A DNA stretch of 64,000 bases, taken from NCBI RefSeq assembly GCF_014208045.1, contig NZ_JACHML010000001.1, positions 806,001 to 870,000 of the forward strand, written 5' to 3'. Below the pieces are notes generated by a model, which was given only the letters and a program-made list of their open reading frames with translations, made no database searches and had not been told where the DNA came from. This document shows, piece after piece, positions 1 through 9,181 of this stretch (positions are counted from its first letter, which is position 1; each line of letters opens with the position of its first letter). This DNA is from Microbacterium thalassium. GTDB taxonomy: Bacteria; Actinomycetota; Actinomycetes; Actinomycetales; Microbacteriaceae. The position numbers and the translations under genes are program-made.

Positions 1-1140
1 GACACGTTCCTTCCGCATGTCAACGGCGCGGCCCGCTTCGCCGAGCGCCTCGCCGCCGGCCTCGGCGCGCGCGGTCACGAGGTGCACGTGATGGCCCCCA
101 GCAAGACGCACCGCGAGCACGGCGTGTTCACCGAGGTCATCGAGGGCGAGCCGCTGACGATGCACCGCCTGCCGTCGTGGCGCTGGTACCCCCACGACTG
201 GCTCACCTTCGTGATGCCGTTCCGCGCCAAGCACTATGCGCGTCGTGTGCTCGACTCCGTCCAGCCCGACGTCGTGCACATCCAGTCGCACATCGTCATC
301 GGTCGCGGCCTGTCGCGCGAGGCCGCCAAGCGCGGCATCCCGATCATCGCCACCAACCATGTCATGGCCGAGAACATCCTCGACTTCACGACGTTGCCGC
401 CGGTGCTCGACAAGATCTTCCTGAAGTACGCGTGGGAGGACGCCAAGCGCACCTTCGACCTCACGAAGGCCGTCACCACGCCGACGCGCAAGGCCGCCGA
501 CTTCCTCGAGGCGACCATCGCCATCGACAACGTCCTGCCTGTCAGCTGCGGCCTGGACGCTTCGAACTACACCGCCGACCTCGCGCCGCGCTCGGCGAAC
601 CGGCTGGTGTTCGTCGGGCGCCTCACGACCGAGAAGCAGATCGACGTCGTCCTGCGCGCGCTGACGCTGCTCGATCCGACACTCGATGTGACGTTCGACA
701 TCGTCGGCAACGGCGACCAGCGCCGCAACCTCGAAGAGCTCGCCACCGAGCTCGGGCTCGCCGGCCGCGTGCGGTTCCACGGTCACACGACCGATGAGGA
801 GCTGCGCGGCTTCCTCACGAACGCCACCGCGTTCGTGATCGCCTCGATCGCCGAGCTGCAGTCGATCGCGACCATGGAGGCGATGGCCTCCGGACTGCCG
901 ATCATCGCCGCCGACGCCGTGGCGCTGCCGCACCTCGTCCATGACGGCGAGAACGGCTACCTGTTCACGCCGGGGGATCCCGAGGACCTCGCGGCGAAGA
1001 TCAACCGCGTGCTGCGGCAGACGCCGGCCGAGCGTCTCGCGATGCAGCAGGCGTCGCTCGACGGCGTCAAGGTGCACGATATGACCCGCACGCTCGAGAC
1101 CTTCGAGGCGCTGTATCGCGGCGAGCCGATTCCGGAGTAG
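1..1140 (+). CDS. GT4 family glycosyltransferase, 5' end outside window
   Basis: The reading frame is open from base 1, so the true start lies upstream; 379 residues are visible, close to a full GT4 enzyme missing only a few N-terminal residues. The visible start (DTFLPHVNGAARFAERLA) matches the usual N-terminal donor-side fold of GT4 enzymes, with HIQSH and TNHVMAEN segments following. The C-terminal half has VFVGRLTTEKQID and the EX7E retaining motif (AELQSIATME), then GLPIIAADAVALP and DGENGYLF. It should transfer a nucleotide-activated sugar, probably to a lipid or cell-envelope acceptor at the membrane. The next gene, four bases downstream, is another GT4 enzyme, so the two probably act in one envelope glycan or glycolipid pathway. 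The substrate cannot be read from the sequence. Confidence 0.9.
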   Translation, partial: DTFLPHVNGAARFAERLAAGLGARGHEVHVMAPSKTHREHGVFTEVIEGEPLTMHRLPSWRWYPHDWLTFVMPFRAKHYARRVLDSVQPDVVHIQSHIVIGRGLSREAAKRGIPIIATNHVMAENILDFTTLPPVLDKIFLKYAWEDAKRTFDLTKAVTTPTRKAADFLEATIAIDNVLPVSCGLDASNYTADLAPRSANRLVFVGRLTTEKQIDVVLRALTLLDPTLDVTFDIVGNGDQRRNLEELATELGLAGRVRFHGHTTDEELRGFLTNATAFVIASIAELQSIATMEAMASGLPIIAADAVALPHLVHDGENGYLFTPGDPEDLAAKINRVLRQTPAERLAMQQASLDGVKVHDMTRTLETFEALYRGEPIPE

Positions 1141-1144
1141 CCCC

Positions 1145-2419
1145 GTGCACGTCGTGATGTTCGCCGACCAGCACGTCGAGTCGCTGGGCGGTGCGCAGGT
1201 GTCGATGCGGCTGCAGCGGCGGTTCCTCGAGAAGGCCGGGCACACCGTCACGATCGTCGCGCCGGCCATGCACGGACCGCGCGGCCGTGCTGTCGCGCCC
1301 GACGCCGCGTACGTCGACACGCCGTCGATCGTCATCACCCCTGATCGCGAGTATTCGTTCACGTGGCCGGGTCGTCGCACCGACCGCTGGGTGGACGCCG
1401 CGCTCGCGTCGCGCCCGCCCGTGGACGTCGTGCACATCCAGGGCGACTTCTGGGGCGCGTTCATCGGCCACCGCTTCGCGTCGCGGCACGGCCTGCCCGT
1501 CGTCCACACGATGCACAACCGCGTCGACGTCGGGATCGAGGCCACCACGCCGTTCCCCGGGCTCGTGCTGCGGGTGCTGGGTGCGTGGCAGCGCCGGGCG
1601 CTGGGGGTGCCGGACGAGGCGGAGCCCGCCGGCCACGACGGCTGGGCGTTCCTGCGCCGCTTCGCCGGTCGATCGGATGCCGTCACCGCGCCGTCCTCGC
1701 ACTTCGCCCGACGGCTCGAGGAGCACGGGGTCGTCCCGGGGCGTCCGACGCTGCTGCGGACGCCGGAGGAGGCGCGCCGAGCGCTCGCCGACGGCATCGC
1801 GCCGGCCGCCGCCGGAGTCGACGTCATCTGGAACGGCATCGACGATGACGTGCTGGATGCCGCGCTCGCCGCGGCGCCGCCGGAGCGGGCACCCGGTCGA
1901 CCACGATTCGTGTGGCTGGGGCGCATGAGCCCCGAGAAGCGGCTGCTGCCGTTCCTCGAGGCCGTCGCCGAGTCGGGCATCGACGCGGACGTCGAGGTGA
2001 TCGGCGGCGGAGGACAGCTGCGCGCGGCGCAGCGGCTCGTCGCGAAGCGCGCGCCCACGGCATCCGTCGTCTTCGCCGGCCGGCTGCCGTACGCCGAGAC
2101 CCTGCGGCGGATCGCCGCGGCCGATGCCGTCGTGCAGACCTCGATCGGCTTCGAGACGCAGGGGATGACGGTGTTCGAGGCGGCCTCGCTCGGGACTCCG
2201 TCGGTCGTGAGCGACCGCGACATCGCCGAGGAGCTCCAGGCGGGGCACTGGACGGTCGACGGCGAATCGGTCGGGGCGCTCGCCGACGCGCTGCGTGCGG
2301 CATCCGCCGACATCGCCGCCGGACGTTCGCCGCTCCCGCATCCCACGGTGCGCGAGCGCTTCCGCCAGTCCTCGCGGACGGCCGCGATGGTCGACGTCTA
2401 CCGCCGCGTCACCCGCTGA
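1145..2419 (+). CDS. GT4 family glycosyltransferase
   Basis: A 424-residue GT4 enzyme starting at GTG, four bases after the stop of the preceding glycosyltransferase, so the pair is almost certainly co-transcribed. The N-terminal domain starts MHVVMFADQHVESLGGAQVS and holds HIQGDFWG and HTMHNRVD, typical of the acceptor domain. After a long linker (about residues 130-220) the C-terminal domain shows FVWLGRMSPEKRL, a glycine-rich VIGGGGQ, and the EX7E motif (ETQGMTVFE) near residue 340, followed by LGTPSVVSD. It probably adds a hexose in the same pathway as its neighbour. No signal peptide or membrane segment is visible, so it should be cytoplasmic or peripheral. The acceptor is unknown. Confidence 0.88.
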   Translation: MHVVMFADQHVESLGGAQVSMRLQRRFLEKAGHTVTIVAPAMHGPRGRAVAPDAAYVDTPSIVITPDREYSFTWPGRRTDRWVDAALASRPPVDVVHIQGDFWGAFIGHRFASRHGLPVVHTMHNRVDVGIEATTPFPGLVLRVLGAWQRRALGVPDEAEPAGHDGWAFLRRFAGRSDAVTAPSSHFARRLEEHGVVPGRPTLLRTPEEARRALADGIAPAAAGVDVIWNGIDDDVLDAALAAAPPERAPGRPRFVWLGRMSPEKRLLPFLEAVAESGIDADVEVIGGGGQLRAAQRLVAKRAPTASVVFAGRLPYAETLRRIAAADAVVQTSIGFETQGMTVFEAASLGTPSVVSDRDIAEELQAGHWTVDGESVGALADALRAASADIAAGRSPLPHPTVRERFRQSSRTAAMVDVYRRVTR

Positions 2420-2462
2420 CGCCCCCCACCCCGCCGCCTCACCCGTCGACCCGCTGCACCCG

Positions 2463-2504
2463 CTCGCCTCGACCCCGCGGATGCTCGCCTCGACCCCGCG
2501 GATG
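2463..2504. repeat. Two tandem 21-bp units
   Basis: Two exact head-to-tail copies of a 21-bp unit (ctcgcctcgaccccgcggatg), followed by a partial third unit. The second copy contributes ACCCCGCG (2493-2500), which pairs with CGCGGGGT at 2515-2522 to make a hairpin. The stretch is intergenic, just after the second glycosyltransferase. Confidence 0.85.
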
Positions 2505-2520
2505 CTCGCCGAGACGCGGG

Positions 2521-2589
2521 GTTCGCACCGAGGCCCCCTGCGATCGCGGTGGGTCTCGGTGCGAACGGGGGGTCTCGGTGCGAACGGTG
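2521..2589. repeat. Palindromic intergenic element with 19-bp repeats
   Basis: GTTCGCACCGAG (2521-2532) is the exact reverse complement of CTCGGTGCGAAC, which occurs at 2555-2566 and again at 2574-2585 inside two tandem 19-bp units. A degenerate third unit follows. It may serve as a terminator for the glycosyltransferase operon or be a dispersed extragenic repeat; the sequence alone cannot separate these. Confidence 0.7.
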
Positions 2590-2632
2590 GGTTTCGGTGG
2601 CGGATGGATGGACGGGATGCCGGATGCGGCGG

Positions 2633-2749
2633 CTACGGGAGCCGCGTCCAGTCGGTGGGGGTGCGGCGGTAGCCGTCCCGGGGGAGGGCGAACGCCGTCG
2701 CGGCGACGCCGGCGACGGCCAGGGCGGTGGCGATGACGAGAGTGATCAT
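2633..2749 (-). CDS. 38-residue small hydrophobic protein
   Basis: A short frame from ATG at 2749 encodes 38 residues: a hydrophobic N-terminal segment (MITLVIATALAVAGVAATAF, about residues 1-20) followed by a polar tail rich in Arg, Thr and Pro (DGYRRTPTDWTRLP). It is divergent from the GlxA-type regulator 89 bp away. The hydrophobic helix and charged tail suggest a single-pass membrane micro-protein with a cytoplasmic tail, or a short signal-like peptide. I recall DGYRR-type tails on similar tiny actinobacterial proteins, but cannot check. Function unknown. Confidence 0.6.
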   Translation of the reverse strand: MITLVIATALAVAGVAATAFALPRDGYRRTPTDWTRLP

Positions 2750-2838
2750 GGCAGGAACGCTACGCTTGCGTTCAAACGGCCACGAGTGGCAGACTAGCCA
2801 CAATTCGTCGGAAAACTGCCATCACCCCGAGGTGCCCC

Positions 2839-3864
2839 ATGAAGACCGTCGCCGCCATCGTCCAGCCCGGCTTCGCGCCCTTCGAGTTCGGCGTCGCGTG
2901 CGAGGCGTTCGGCCTCGACCGGTCCAATGACGGCGTGCCGAACTTCGACTTCCGCGTGGTCACGCCCGAGCCCGGTGCGGTGCCGAGCAGCATGGGCTTC
3001 TCGATCAACGTCGACCACGATCTGGCGTTCGCGGACGAGGCCGACCTCGTCGTCGTCACTCCCGTGCCGCGCGATCTGTGGAACCGCATCGACACGCGCG
3101 TCGCGGGGGTCATCCGCCGAGCCGTCGAGCGCGGCGCGTGGGTGCTCACCGTGTGCTCGGGGGCGTTCGTCGTCGCGGCCTCCGGCGTGCTCGACGGGCG
3201 CCGTGCCACGACGCACTGGATGTACGCCGACACCATGACCCGCATGTACCCCGACATCGACGTCGACCCCGACGTCCTGTACGTGCAGGACGGGCGCATC
3301 ATCACGAGCGCCGGCACCGCGGCCGGGCTGGACGCGTGCCTGCATCTGCTCCGCCAGGAGCTCGGCGCGGAGCTCACCAACAAGATCGCGCGCCGCATGG
3401 TGGTCTCGCCGCAGCGCGACGGCGGACAGGCGCAGTTCATCGACAAGCCGCTGCCGGTCGCGGCATCCCAGTCGCTCGCGCCGATCACCGACTGGATGCT
3501 CGACCACCTGCGCGAGGAGCTCTCCGTCGACCAGCTGGCCACCCGTGCCCACATGTCGCCGCGCACCTTCGCCCGGCGGTTCAAGGCGGACTTCGGCACG
3601 ACCCCGGCCGCGTGGCTCGCCCGCCAGCGCGTCATCCAGGCGCAGCGGCTGCTGGAGCGCACCGACTTCGGACTCGACCGGGTCGCCGACGAGTCGGGGT
3701 TCGGCTCCGCGGCCGTCCTGCGGCAGACCTTCGCCCGCGTCCTCGGCATGACCCCCACCGCCTACCGCGCGCGGTTCTCGTGCACGACCTCGGGTGGGGC
3801 GGATGCCGCCGCCGCAGGCGTCGTCGAGGAACACGCTGTCGCATCGCTGGAGCCGGTCGCCTGA
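2839..3864 (+). CDS. GlxA family AraC-type transcriptional regulator
   Basis: A 341-residue two-domain regulator. Residues 1-190 are a DJ-1/PfpI (class I glutamine amidotransferase-like) domain, with the nucleophile-elbow segment VLTVCSGAFVVAASG near residue 106 and the TTHWMYAD and SAGTAAGLDACLHL segments typical of GlxA proteins. Residues about 215-320 are an AraC double helix-turn-helix (LSVDQLATRAHMSPRTFARRF and a second HTH ending in MTPTAYR). Proteins of this family sense a small molecule through the DJ-1 domain and activate or repress nearby genes. A GAGG ribosome site precedes the ATG. It is divergent from a 38-residue protein gene. The ligand and targets are unknown. Confidence 0.9.
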   Translation: MKTVAAIVQPGFAPFEFGVACEAFGLDRSNDGVPNFDFRVVTPEPGAVPSSMGFSINVDHDLAFADEADLVVVTPVPRDLWNRIDTRVAGVIRRAVERGAWVLTVCSGAFVVAASGVLDGRRATTHWMYADTMTRMYPDIDVDPDVLYVQDGRIITSAGTAAGLDACLHLLRQELGAELTNKIARRMVVSPQRDGGQAQFIDKPLPVAASQSLAPITDWMLDHLREELSVDQLATRAHMSPRTFARRFKADFGTTPAAWLARQRVIQAQRLLERTDFGLDRVADESGFGSAAVLRQTFARVLGMTPTAYRARFSCTTSGGADAAAAGVVEEHAVASLEPVA

Positions 3865-3889
3865 TCGGCGATCGCGAGAGGAGTCGCGC

Positions 3890-4183
3890 GTGGCGAAGCC
3901 CCGCATCCGCATCACGTACTGCACGCAGTGCAACTGGCTGCTGCGCGCGCAGTGGTATCAGGGGGAGCTGCTGACGACGTTCGCGGCCGACGTCGCCGAG
4001 ATCGCGCTGGCGCCGGCCACCGGCGGGGTGTTCCGCATCGACGTCGACGGGGAGGGTGTCTGGAACCGCAAGACCGACGGCGGGTTTCCAGACATCACGG
4101 CGCTCAAGCGCGCGGTGCGCGACATCGTCGCGCCGGGGCGGTCGCTCGGGCACGCCGATCGCGTCGATCCGTCGGTGACGTAG
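3890..4183 (+). CDS. SelT/SelW/SelH (Rdx) family thiol protein
   Basis: A 97-residue protein starting at GTG 3890, 25 bp after the GlxA-type regulator and preceded by a GAGAGGAG ribosome site. It has the thioredoxin-like Rdx fold signature: an N-terminal beta strand ending in CTQC (residues 11-14) followed by NWLLRAQWYQGELL, then GGVFRIDVDG and a C-terminal ITALKRAVRDIV helix. This is the cysteine form of the family, with no selenocysteine codon. Members are thought to act in thiol redox chemistry. An in-frame ATG at 3794 lies inside the preceding gene without a suitable ribosome site and was not used. Confidence 0.85.
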   Translation: MAKPRIRITYCTQCNWLLRAQWYQGELLTTFAADVAEIALAPATGGVFRIDVDGEGVWNRKTDGGFPDITALKRAVRDIVAPGRSLGHADRVDPSVT

Positions 4184-4194
4184 GAAGCCGAGCC

Positions 4195-4599
4195 TCAGGC
4201 GGGCGCGGGCTCGAGCAGCCGCCAGCCCAGGTGGCGTGAGGCGGCACGGTCGAAGGTCACGAACTCCGGGATGCCGAACAGCTCGCCGCTCGCGGCGATG
4301 AGCGCGTCGGCGAAGTCGGCGCCCTCTTCGGCGAGGGCGAGCGCGCGCACGACGCTCTCGCCGTCCTCGAACTCGAGGGACTCGGTCTCGACGAGAGACT
4401 GAAGGATCTTGATCCGTGTGTTCCGGTCCATGCGATAGGTGCGCGCGAGCGTCCACGCGAGCTCGGCCAGGACGACGTGCGTCACGAATCCCGGGGCGTC
4501 GGTCGTGAGCGAGTCCATGACCGCATCCGCGGCAGCCGCCTGCGCGCGGTCGTCGCGCACGACGTACCGAAGCAGCACGTTCGTGTCGAGCCCGATCAC
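4195..4599 (-). CDS. vapC: PIN-domain VapC-type toxin
   Basis: A 134-residue PIN-domain ribonuclease. The start is GTG 4599, giving VIGLDTNVLLRYVV; its acidic metal ligands can be seen as Asp5, the Glu in VVLAELAW, the Asp in GADFADALIAA and the Asp in FVTFDRAA. The frame continues upstream in another phase over the antitoxin gene, but the family always begins right at this xxLDTN strand. The GTG overlaps the antitoxin stop (GTGA), giving translational coupling. VapC toxins cleave RNA, often tRNA, when freed from the antitoxin. The specific RNA target is unknown. Confidence 0.88.
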   Translation of the reverse strand: MIGLDTNVLLRYVVRDDRAQAAAADAVMDSLTTDAPGFVTHVVLAELAWTLARTYRMDRNTRIKILQSLVETESLEFEDGESVVRALALAEEGADFADALIAASGELFGIPEFVTFDRAASRHLGWRLLEPAPA

Positions 4600-4859
4600 C
4601 GCTCCATGCTCCGCATCACAGACTCGGCGGCCGCGTCGGCGATGTCCTCGTTCATCTGCTCGATCGAGATCGCCGGCTGCTCCGGCGTGTACAGCATCCC
4701 CTTGAGGTCTTGGACCTTCCCGGTGCGGGCGATGATCCGGTACTGGCCGTTCGGGAGCTTGACGAACAGCACCTTGGACCCGGCGACGAGGTTCAGGTCG
4801 TCCCGGACCTCCTTCGGGATCGTGATCTGACCCTTGCTGGTGAGCGTCGCAGTGGGCAT
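4596..4859 (-). CDS. vapB: AbrB/SpoVT-type antitoxin (VapB)
   Basis: An 87-residue antitoxin. The N-terminal swapped-hairpin DNA-binding domain is clear: MPTATLTSKGQITIPKEVRD, the SKGQITIPK motif being diagnostic of AbrB/MazE-like antitoxins. The C-terminal half (about residues 50-87, EQPAISIEQMNEDIADAAAESVM) should wrap and inhibit the toxin. ATG 4859 is chosen because an AAAGGAG ribosome site lies six bases upstream; a TTG 15 bases further up would place that site inside the gene. The pair is divergent from clpB, and a palindrome at 4892-4902 is a likely autorepression site. Confidence 0.9.
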   Translation of the reverse strand: MPTATLTSKGQITIPKEVRDDLNLVAGSKVLFVKLPNGQYRIIARTGKVQDLKGMLYTPEQPAISIEQMNEDIADAAAESVMRSMER

Positions 4860-4886
4860 GGTGGCTCCTTTCAAGAGACAGCATGC

Positions 4887-4909
4887 CTTACATGTCAGAC
4901 ATTCGTAAG
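4887..4909. promoter_or_regulatory. Palindrome before vapBC, likely operator
   Basis: ATGTCAGACAT (4892-4902) is a perfect palindrome around one central base, flanked by CTTAC (4887-4891) and GTAAG (4905-4909). It lies 33 bp upstream of vapB, in the position expected for autorepression by the VapBC complex. Confidence 0.55.
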
Positions 4910-4977
4910 CCCCCCCACAGCTGCGTTAGCAGAGGACTCCGGCCCGGACTACCGCTCACGACCGAGGCTTTGCTAAA

Positions 4978-4998
4978 GTTGAGCCTGTACGACTCAAC
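4978..4998. promoter_or_regulatory. HAIR-like palindrome (HspR-type) before clpB
   Basis: GTTGAGC-N7-ACTCAAC lies 27-47 bp before the clpB start and sits inside a longer AAAGTTGAG-N9-CTCAACTTT inverted repeat (4975-5001). The actinobacterial HspR site is known as CTTGAGT-N7-ACTCAAG; the arms here keep TTGAG and CTCAA at the same spacing. Heat-shock repression of clpB by an HspR protein encoded elsewhere is the natural reading. Confidence 0.7.
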
Positions 4999-5024
4999 TT
5001 TGAGATCCAGACTTCAGGAGACAC

Positions 5025-7235
5025 ATGAACGCCACCCAGATGCCCGGGCAGGAGGAAGCCGCCAGCGCCCTCGAGCAGTTCGGGATCAACCTCACCGACC
5101 GCGCGCGCCAGGGCAAGCTCGACCCGGTCATCGGGCGCGACGCCGAGATCCGTCGCGTGAGCCAGGTGCTGACCCGCCGCACCAAGAACAACCCCGTCCT
5201 CATCGGCGAGCCCGGCGTCGGCAAGACGGCCGTCGTCGAGGGCCTCGCCCAGCGCATCGTCGCGGGCGACGTCGCCGAATCCCTCAAGGACAAGGAGCTG
5301 GTCACCCTCGACATCTCGGCTCTCGTCGCCGGCGCCATGTACCGCGGCCAGTTCGAGGAGCGCCTCAAGAGCGTCCTCAAGGAGATCACCGAGTCCGAGG
5401 GCCGCATCATCACCTTCATCGACGAGCTGCACGTCCTGATGGGCGCCGGCGGCGGCGAGGGCTCGGTCGCGGCCTCGAACATGCTCAAGCCCATGCTCGC
5501 GCGCGGCGAGCTGCGCCTCATCGGCGCGACGACGCTCAACGAGTACCGCGAGTTCATCGAGAAGGACGCCGCGCTCGAGCGTCGATTCCAGCAGGTGTAC
5601 GTGGGGGAGCCCAGCGTCGAGGACACCGTCGCGATCCTGCGCGGACTCAAGGAGCGCTACGAGGCGCACCACAAGGTCGCGATCGCGGATGCCGCGCTCG
5701 TCGCAGCGGCGTCCCTGTCGCACCGCTACATCCCGAGCCGCCAGCTGCCCGACAAGGCCATCGACCTGATCGACGAGGCCGCGTCGCGCCTGCGCATGGA
5801 GATCGACTCCGCGCCGCTCGAGATCGACGAGCTGCGCCGCCACGTCGACCGTCTCAAGCTCGAGGAGCTCGCGCTGAAGAAGGAGAAGGACGACGCCTCG
5901 AAGGAGCGCCTCGCGAAGCTGCGCGAGCAGCTCGGCGACGAGCAGGCGAAGCTCGACGAGCTGCAGTCGCGCTGGGAGCGCGAGCGTTCGAGCCTGAACC
6001 AGGTCGGCGACCTCAAGACGCGCCTGGACGCCGCCCGCATCGAGGCCGAGCGCGCGCAGCGCGAGGGCAACCTCGAGAAGGCGTCGCGCATGCTCTACGC
6101 CGACATCCCGGCGCTGGAGCGTCAGCTCATCGAGGCCGAGCGCGAGGAGCCGTCGGGCGACCGCATGGTCAACGATCAGGTCACCGACGAGGACATCGCC
6201 GCGGTCATCGCCGCGTGGACCGGTATCCCGGTCGGCAAGCTCCTGCAGGGCGAGACCGAGAAGCTGCTGCACCTCGAGGCCGAGCTCGGCAAGCGCCTGA
6301 TCGGCCAGAAGGAGGCGGTGAAGTCGGTGTCGGATGCGGTGCGCCGCTCGCGCGCCGGCATCTCGGACCCGAACCGGCCGACCGGGTCGTTCCTGTTCCT
6401 CGGCCCCACCGGCGTCGGCAAGACCGAGCTGGCGAAGGCCCTCGCGGAGTTCCTCTTCGACGATGAGCACGCGATGGTCCGCATCGACATGTCGGAGTAC
6501 GGCGAGAAGCACTCCGTGTCGCGCCTCGTCGGCGCCCCTCCGGGGTACATCGGCTACGAGCAGGGCGGTCAGCTGACCGAGGCCGTGCGCCGGCGCCCGT
6601 ACTCGGTCGTGCTGCTCGACGAAGTCGAGAAGGCGCACCCCGAGGTGTTCGACGTGCTGCTGCAGGTGATGGACGACGGGCGTCTGACCGACGGCCAGGG
6701 TCGCACGGTCGACTTCAAGAACGTCATCCTGATCCTGACGTCGAATCTCGGCTCGCCGATCCTCATCGACCCGACGCTGTCGTTCGATGTGAAGCGCGAG
6801 CAGGTGCAGGCACTGGTGCGTCAGGCGTTCAAGCCCGAGTTCATCAACCGCCTCGACGACATCGTGATCTTCCAGGCGCTGTCGCAGGACGACCTGGCCC
6901 AGATCGTCGAGCTCGCCGTCGCGGCGCTGCAGCAGCGCCTGCACGACCGCCGACTCGAGCTGGCCGTCACGCCCGACGCCCGCACGTGGCTCGCCGAGCG
7001 CGGCTACGACCCGGTGTTCGGCGCGCGGCCGCTGCGCCGGCTCATCCAGTCCGAGATCCAGGACCGCCTCGCGATGGCGCTGCTGTCGGGCGGCGTGCGC
7101 GACGGCGACATCGTGCGCGTGGACGTCGCTGCCGACGGGTCGCAGCTGGTGCTCACCAGCGGGGGGCAGAAGCCGCCCACCGACCTGGGCGACGAGGACG
7201 ACGTGATCGAGGCCGAGCTGGTCGACGAGGACTGA
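5025..7235 (+). CDS. clpB: ClpB-type disaggregase lacking the N-terminal domain
   Basis: A 736-residue Hsp100 AAA+ chaperone. NBD1 has Walker A GEPGVGKT (residues 61-68) and Walker [10 protein letters not shown] near 130. A long charged coiled-coil middle domain spans roughly residues 270-390 ([12 protein letters not shown], then [10 protein letters not shown]). NBD2 has GPTGVGKT (about 460-467), the [22 protein letters not shown] segment and [11 protein letters not shown]. The coiled coil marks it as ClpB rather than ClpC. Typical ClpB is about 860 residues; this one starts directly before NBD1 and lacks the Clp-N repeats, as if using the internal start of ClpB. It should work with DnaK to dissolve aggregates. 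A HAIR-like palindrome precedes it and a strong terminator follows. Confidence 0.95.
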   Translation: MNATQMPGQEEAASALEQFGINLTDRARQGKLDPVIGRDAEIRRVSQVLTRRTKNNPVLIGEPGVGKTAVVEGLAQRIVAGDVAESLKDKELVTLDISALVAGAMYRGQFEERLKSVLKEITESEGRIITFIDELHVLMGAGGGEGSVAASNMLKPMLARGELRLIGATTLNEYREFIEKDAALERRFQQVYVGEPSVEDTVAILRGLKERYEAHHKVAIADAALVAAASLSHRYIPSRQLPDKAIDLIDEAASRLRMEIDSAPLEIDELRRHVDRLKLEELALKKEKDDASKERLAKLREQLGDEQAKLDELQSRWERERSSLNQVGDLKTRLDAARIEAERAQREGNLEKASRMLYADIPALERQLIEAEREEPSGDRMVNDQVTDEDIAAVIAAWTGIPVGKLLQGETEKLLHLEAELGKRLIGQKEAVKSVSDAVRRSRAGISDPNRPTGSFLFLGPTGVGKTELAKALAEFLFDDEHAMVRIDMSEYGEKHSVSRLVGAPPGYIGYEQGGQLTEAVRRRPYSVVLLDEVEKAHPEVFDVLLQVMDDGRLTDGQGRTVDFKNVILILTSNLGSPILIDPTLSFDVKREQVQALVRQAFKPEFINRLDDIVIFQALSQDDLAQIVELAVAALQQRLHDRRLELAVTPDARTWLAERGYDPVFGARPLRRLIQSEIQDRLAMALLSGGVRDGDIVRVDVAADGSQLVLTSGGQKPPTDLGDEDDVIEAELVDED

Positions 7236-7240
7236 TCCGC

Positions 7241-7288
7241 ACGACGAAACGGGCCGCTTCCCATCGGGGAGGCGGCCCGTTTCGTCGT
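7241..7288 (+). terminator. Terminator after clpB
   Basis: A 22-bp stem (7241-7262 with 7267-7288, one mismatch) closes on a 4-base loop six bases after the clpB stop. There is no long U tract, as is common in high-GC actinobacteria. Confidence 0.85.
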
Positions 7289-7325
7289 TGCGGACCCCAC
7301 TCGACCCATGCCGGAAGGCATCCGG

Positions 7326-7354
7326 TTGCATACCCCCAGGGGTATTGCTAGACT
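7326..7354 (+). promoter_or_regulatory. Candidate promoter of the persulfide operon
   Basis: TTGCAT (7326-7331) and TAGACT (7349-7354) are 17 bp apart, a plausible vegetative -35/-10 pair. The first palindromic operator fills the spacer. Confidence 0.6.
7330..7345. promoter_or_regulatory. CsoR/CstR-type operator 1
   Basis: ATACCCCCAGGGGTAT is a 16-bp palindrome (one central mismatch) with the TACCCC...GGGGTA layout of CsoR-family operators. It overlaps the -35 and spacer, so a bound tetramer would block RNA polymerase. Confidence 0.75.
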
Positions 7355-7364
7355 CCTGGTATTG

Positions 7365-7380
7365 ATACCCCCGGGGGTAT
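7365..7380. promoter_or_regulatory. CsoR/CstR-type operator 2
   Basis: ATACCCCCGGGGGTAT is a perfect 16-bp palindrome, centred 35 bp after operator 1 and just downstream of the -10. Two CstR-like sites before a persulfide dioxygenase gene suggest induction by reactive sulfur. No CsoR-family gene lies in the window. Confidence 0.75.
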
Positions 7381-7412
7381 CCCCGAGTCCCCCTCAAAGC
7401 CAAGGAGAAGCA

Positions 7413-8817
<1,405 letters not shown>

Positions 8818-8825
<8 letters not shown>

Positions 8826-9114
8826 CATCTCGATCAACCAGGCCTACGAGCGCATGAACCGCGATCTGCTCGTGGACGTGCGCGAGGACGCCGAGGTCGC
8901 CGCCGGCCGCATCCCGACCGCGATCCACATCCCGCTCGGCGAGCTGTCTGCCCGCCTCGGCGAGATCGACCGCAACCGCGACGTGATCGCCGTGTGCCGC
9001 AGCGGCAACCGCTCGAGCCGCGCGACCGCCGTGCTGAAGTCGGCCGGCTACAAGGTCGACAACATGGCGGGCGGCATGATGGCCTGGCAGGCCGCGGGCC
9101 TGCCCACCGTCTGA
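8818..9114 (+). CDS. Single-domain rhodanese sulfurtransferase
   Basis: A 98-residue one-domain rhodanese. DVREDAEVAAGRIPTAIHIPLGEL is the family's typical first half, and the active-site loop VCRSGNRSS carries the persulfide-forming cysteine at about residue 60; GGMMAWQAAGLP closes the domain. The TTG start at 8818 overlaps the end of the persulfide dioxygenase gene by eight bases and has AAGGAG eight bases upstream. It likely shuttles sulfane sulfur to or from the upstream fusion enzyme in the cytoplasm. Confidence 0.9.
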
Positions 9115-9136
9115 CCCCGTCCGACCGACCTATCCA

Positions 9137-9170
9137 GGCCGGTGTCCCGAGGAGACTCGGGGCACCGGCC
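9137..9170 (+). promoter_or_regulatory. Hairpin between rhodanese and tauE
   Basis: GGCCGGTGTCCCGAG (9137-9151) pairs with 9156-9170 over 15 bp with one mismatch and a GAGA loop. It ends only 11 bases before the preferred tauE start and abuts its GAGG ribosome site, so it could reduce read-through or translation of tauE. Confidence 0.6.
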
Positions 9171-9181
9171 GAGGCATGCAT

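Noticed and set aside
2463..2589. CRISPR array.
   Set aside because: The units are directly adjacent without unique spacers and no cas gene is nearby.
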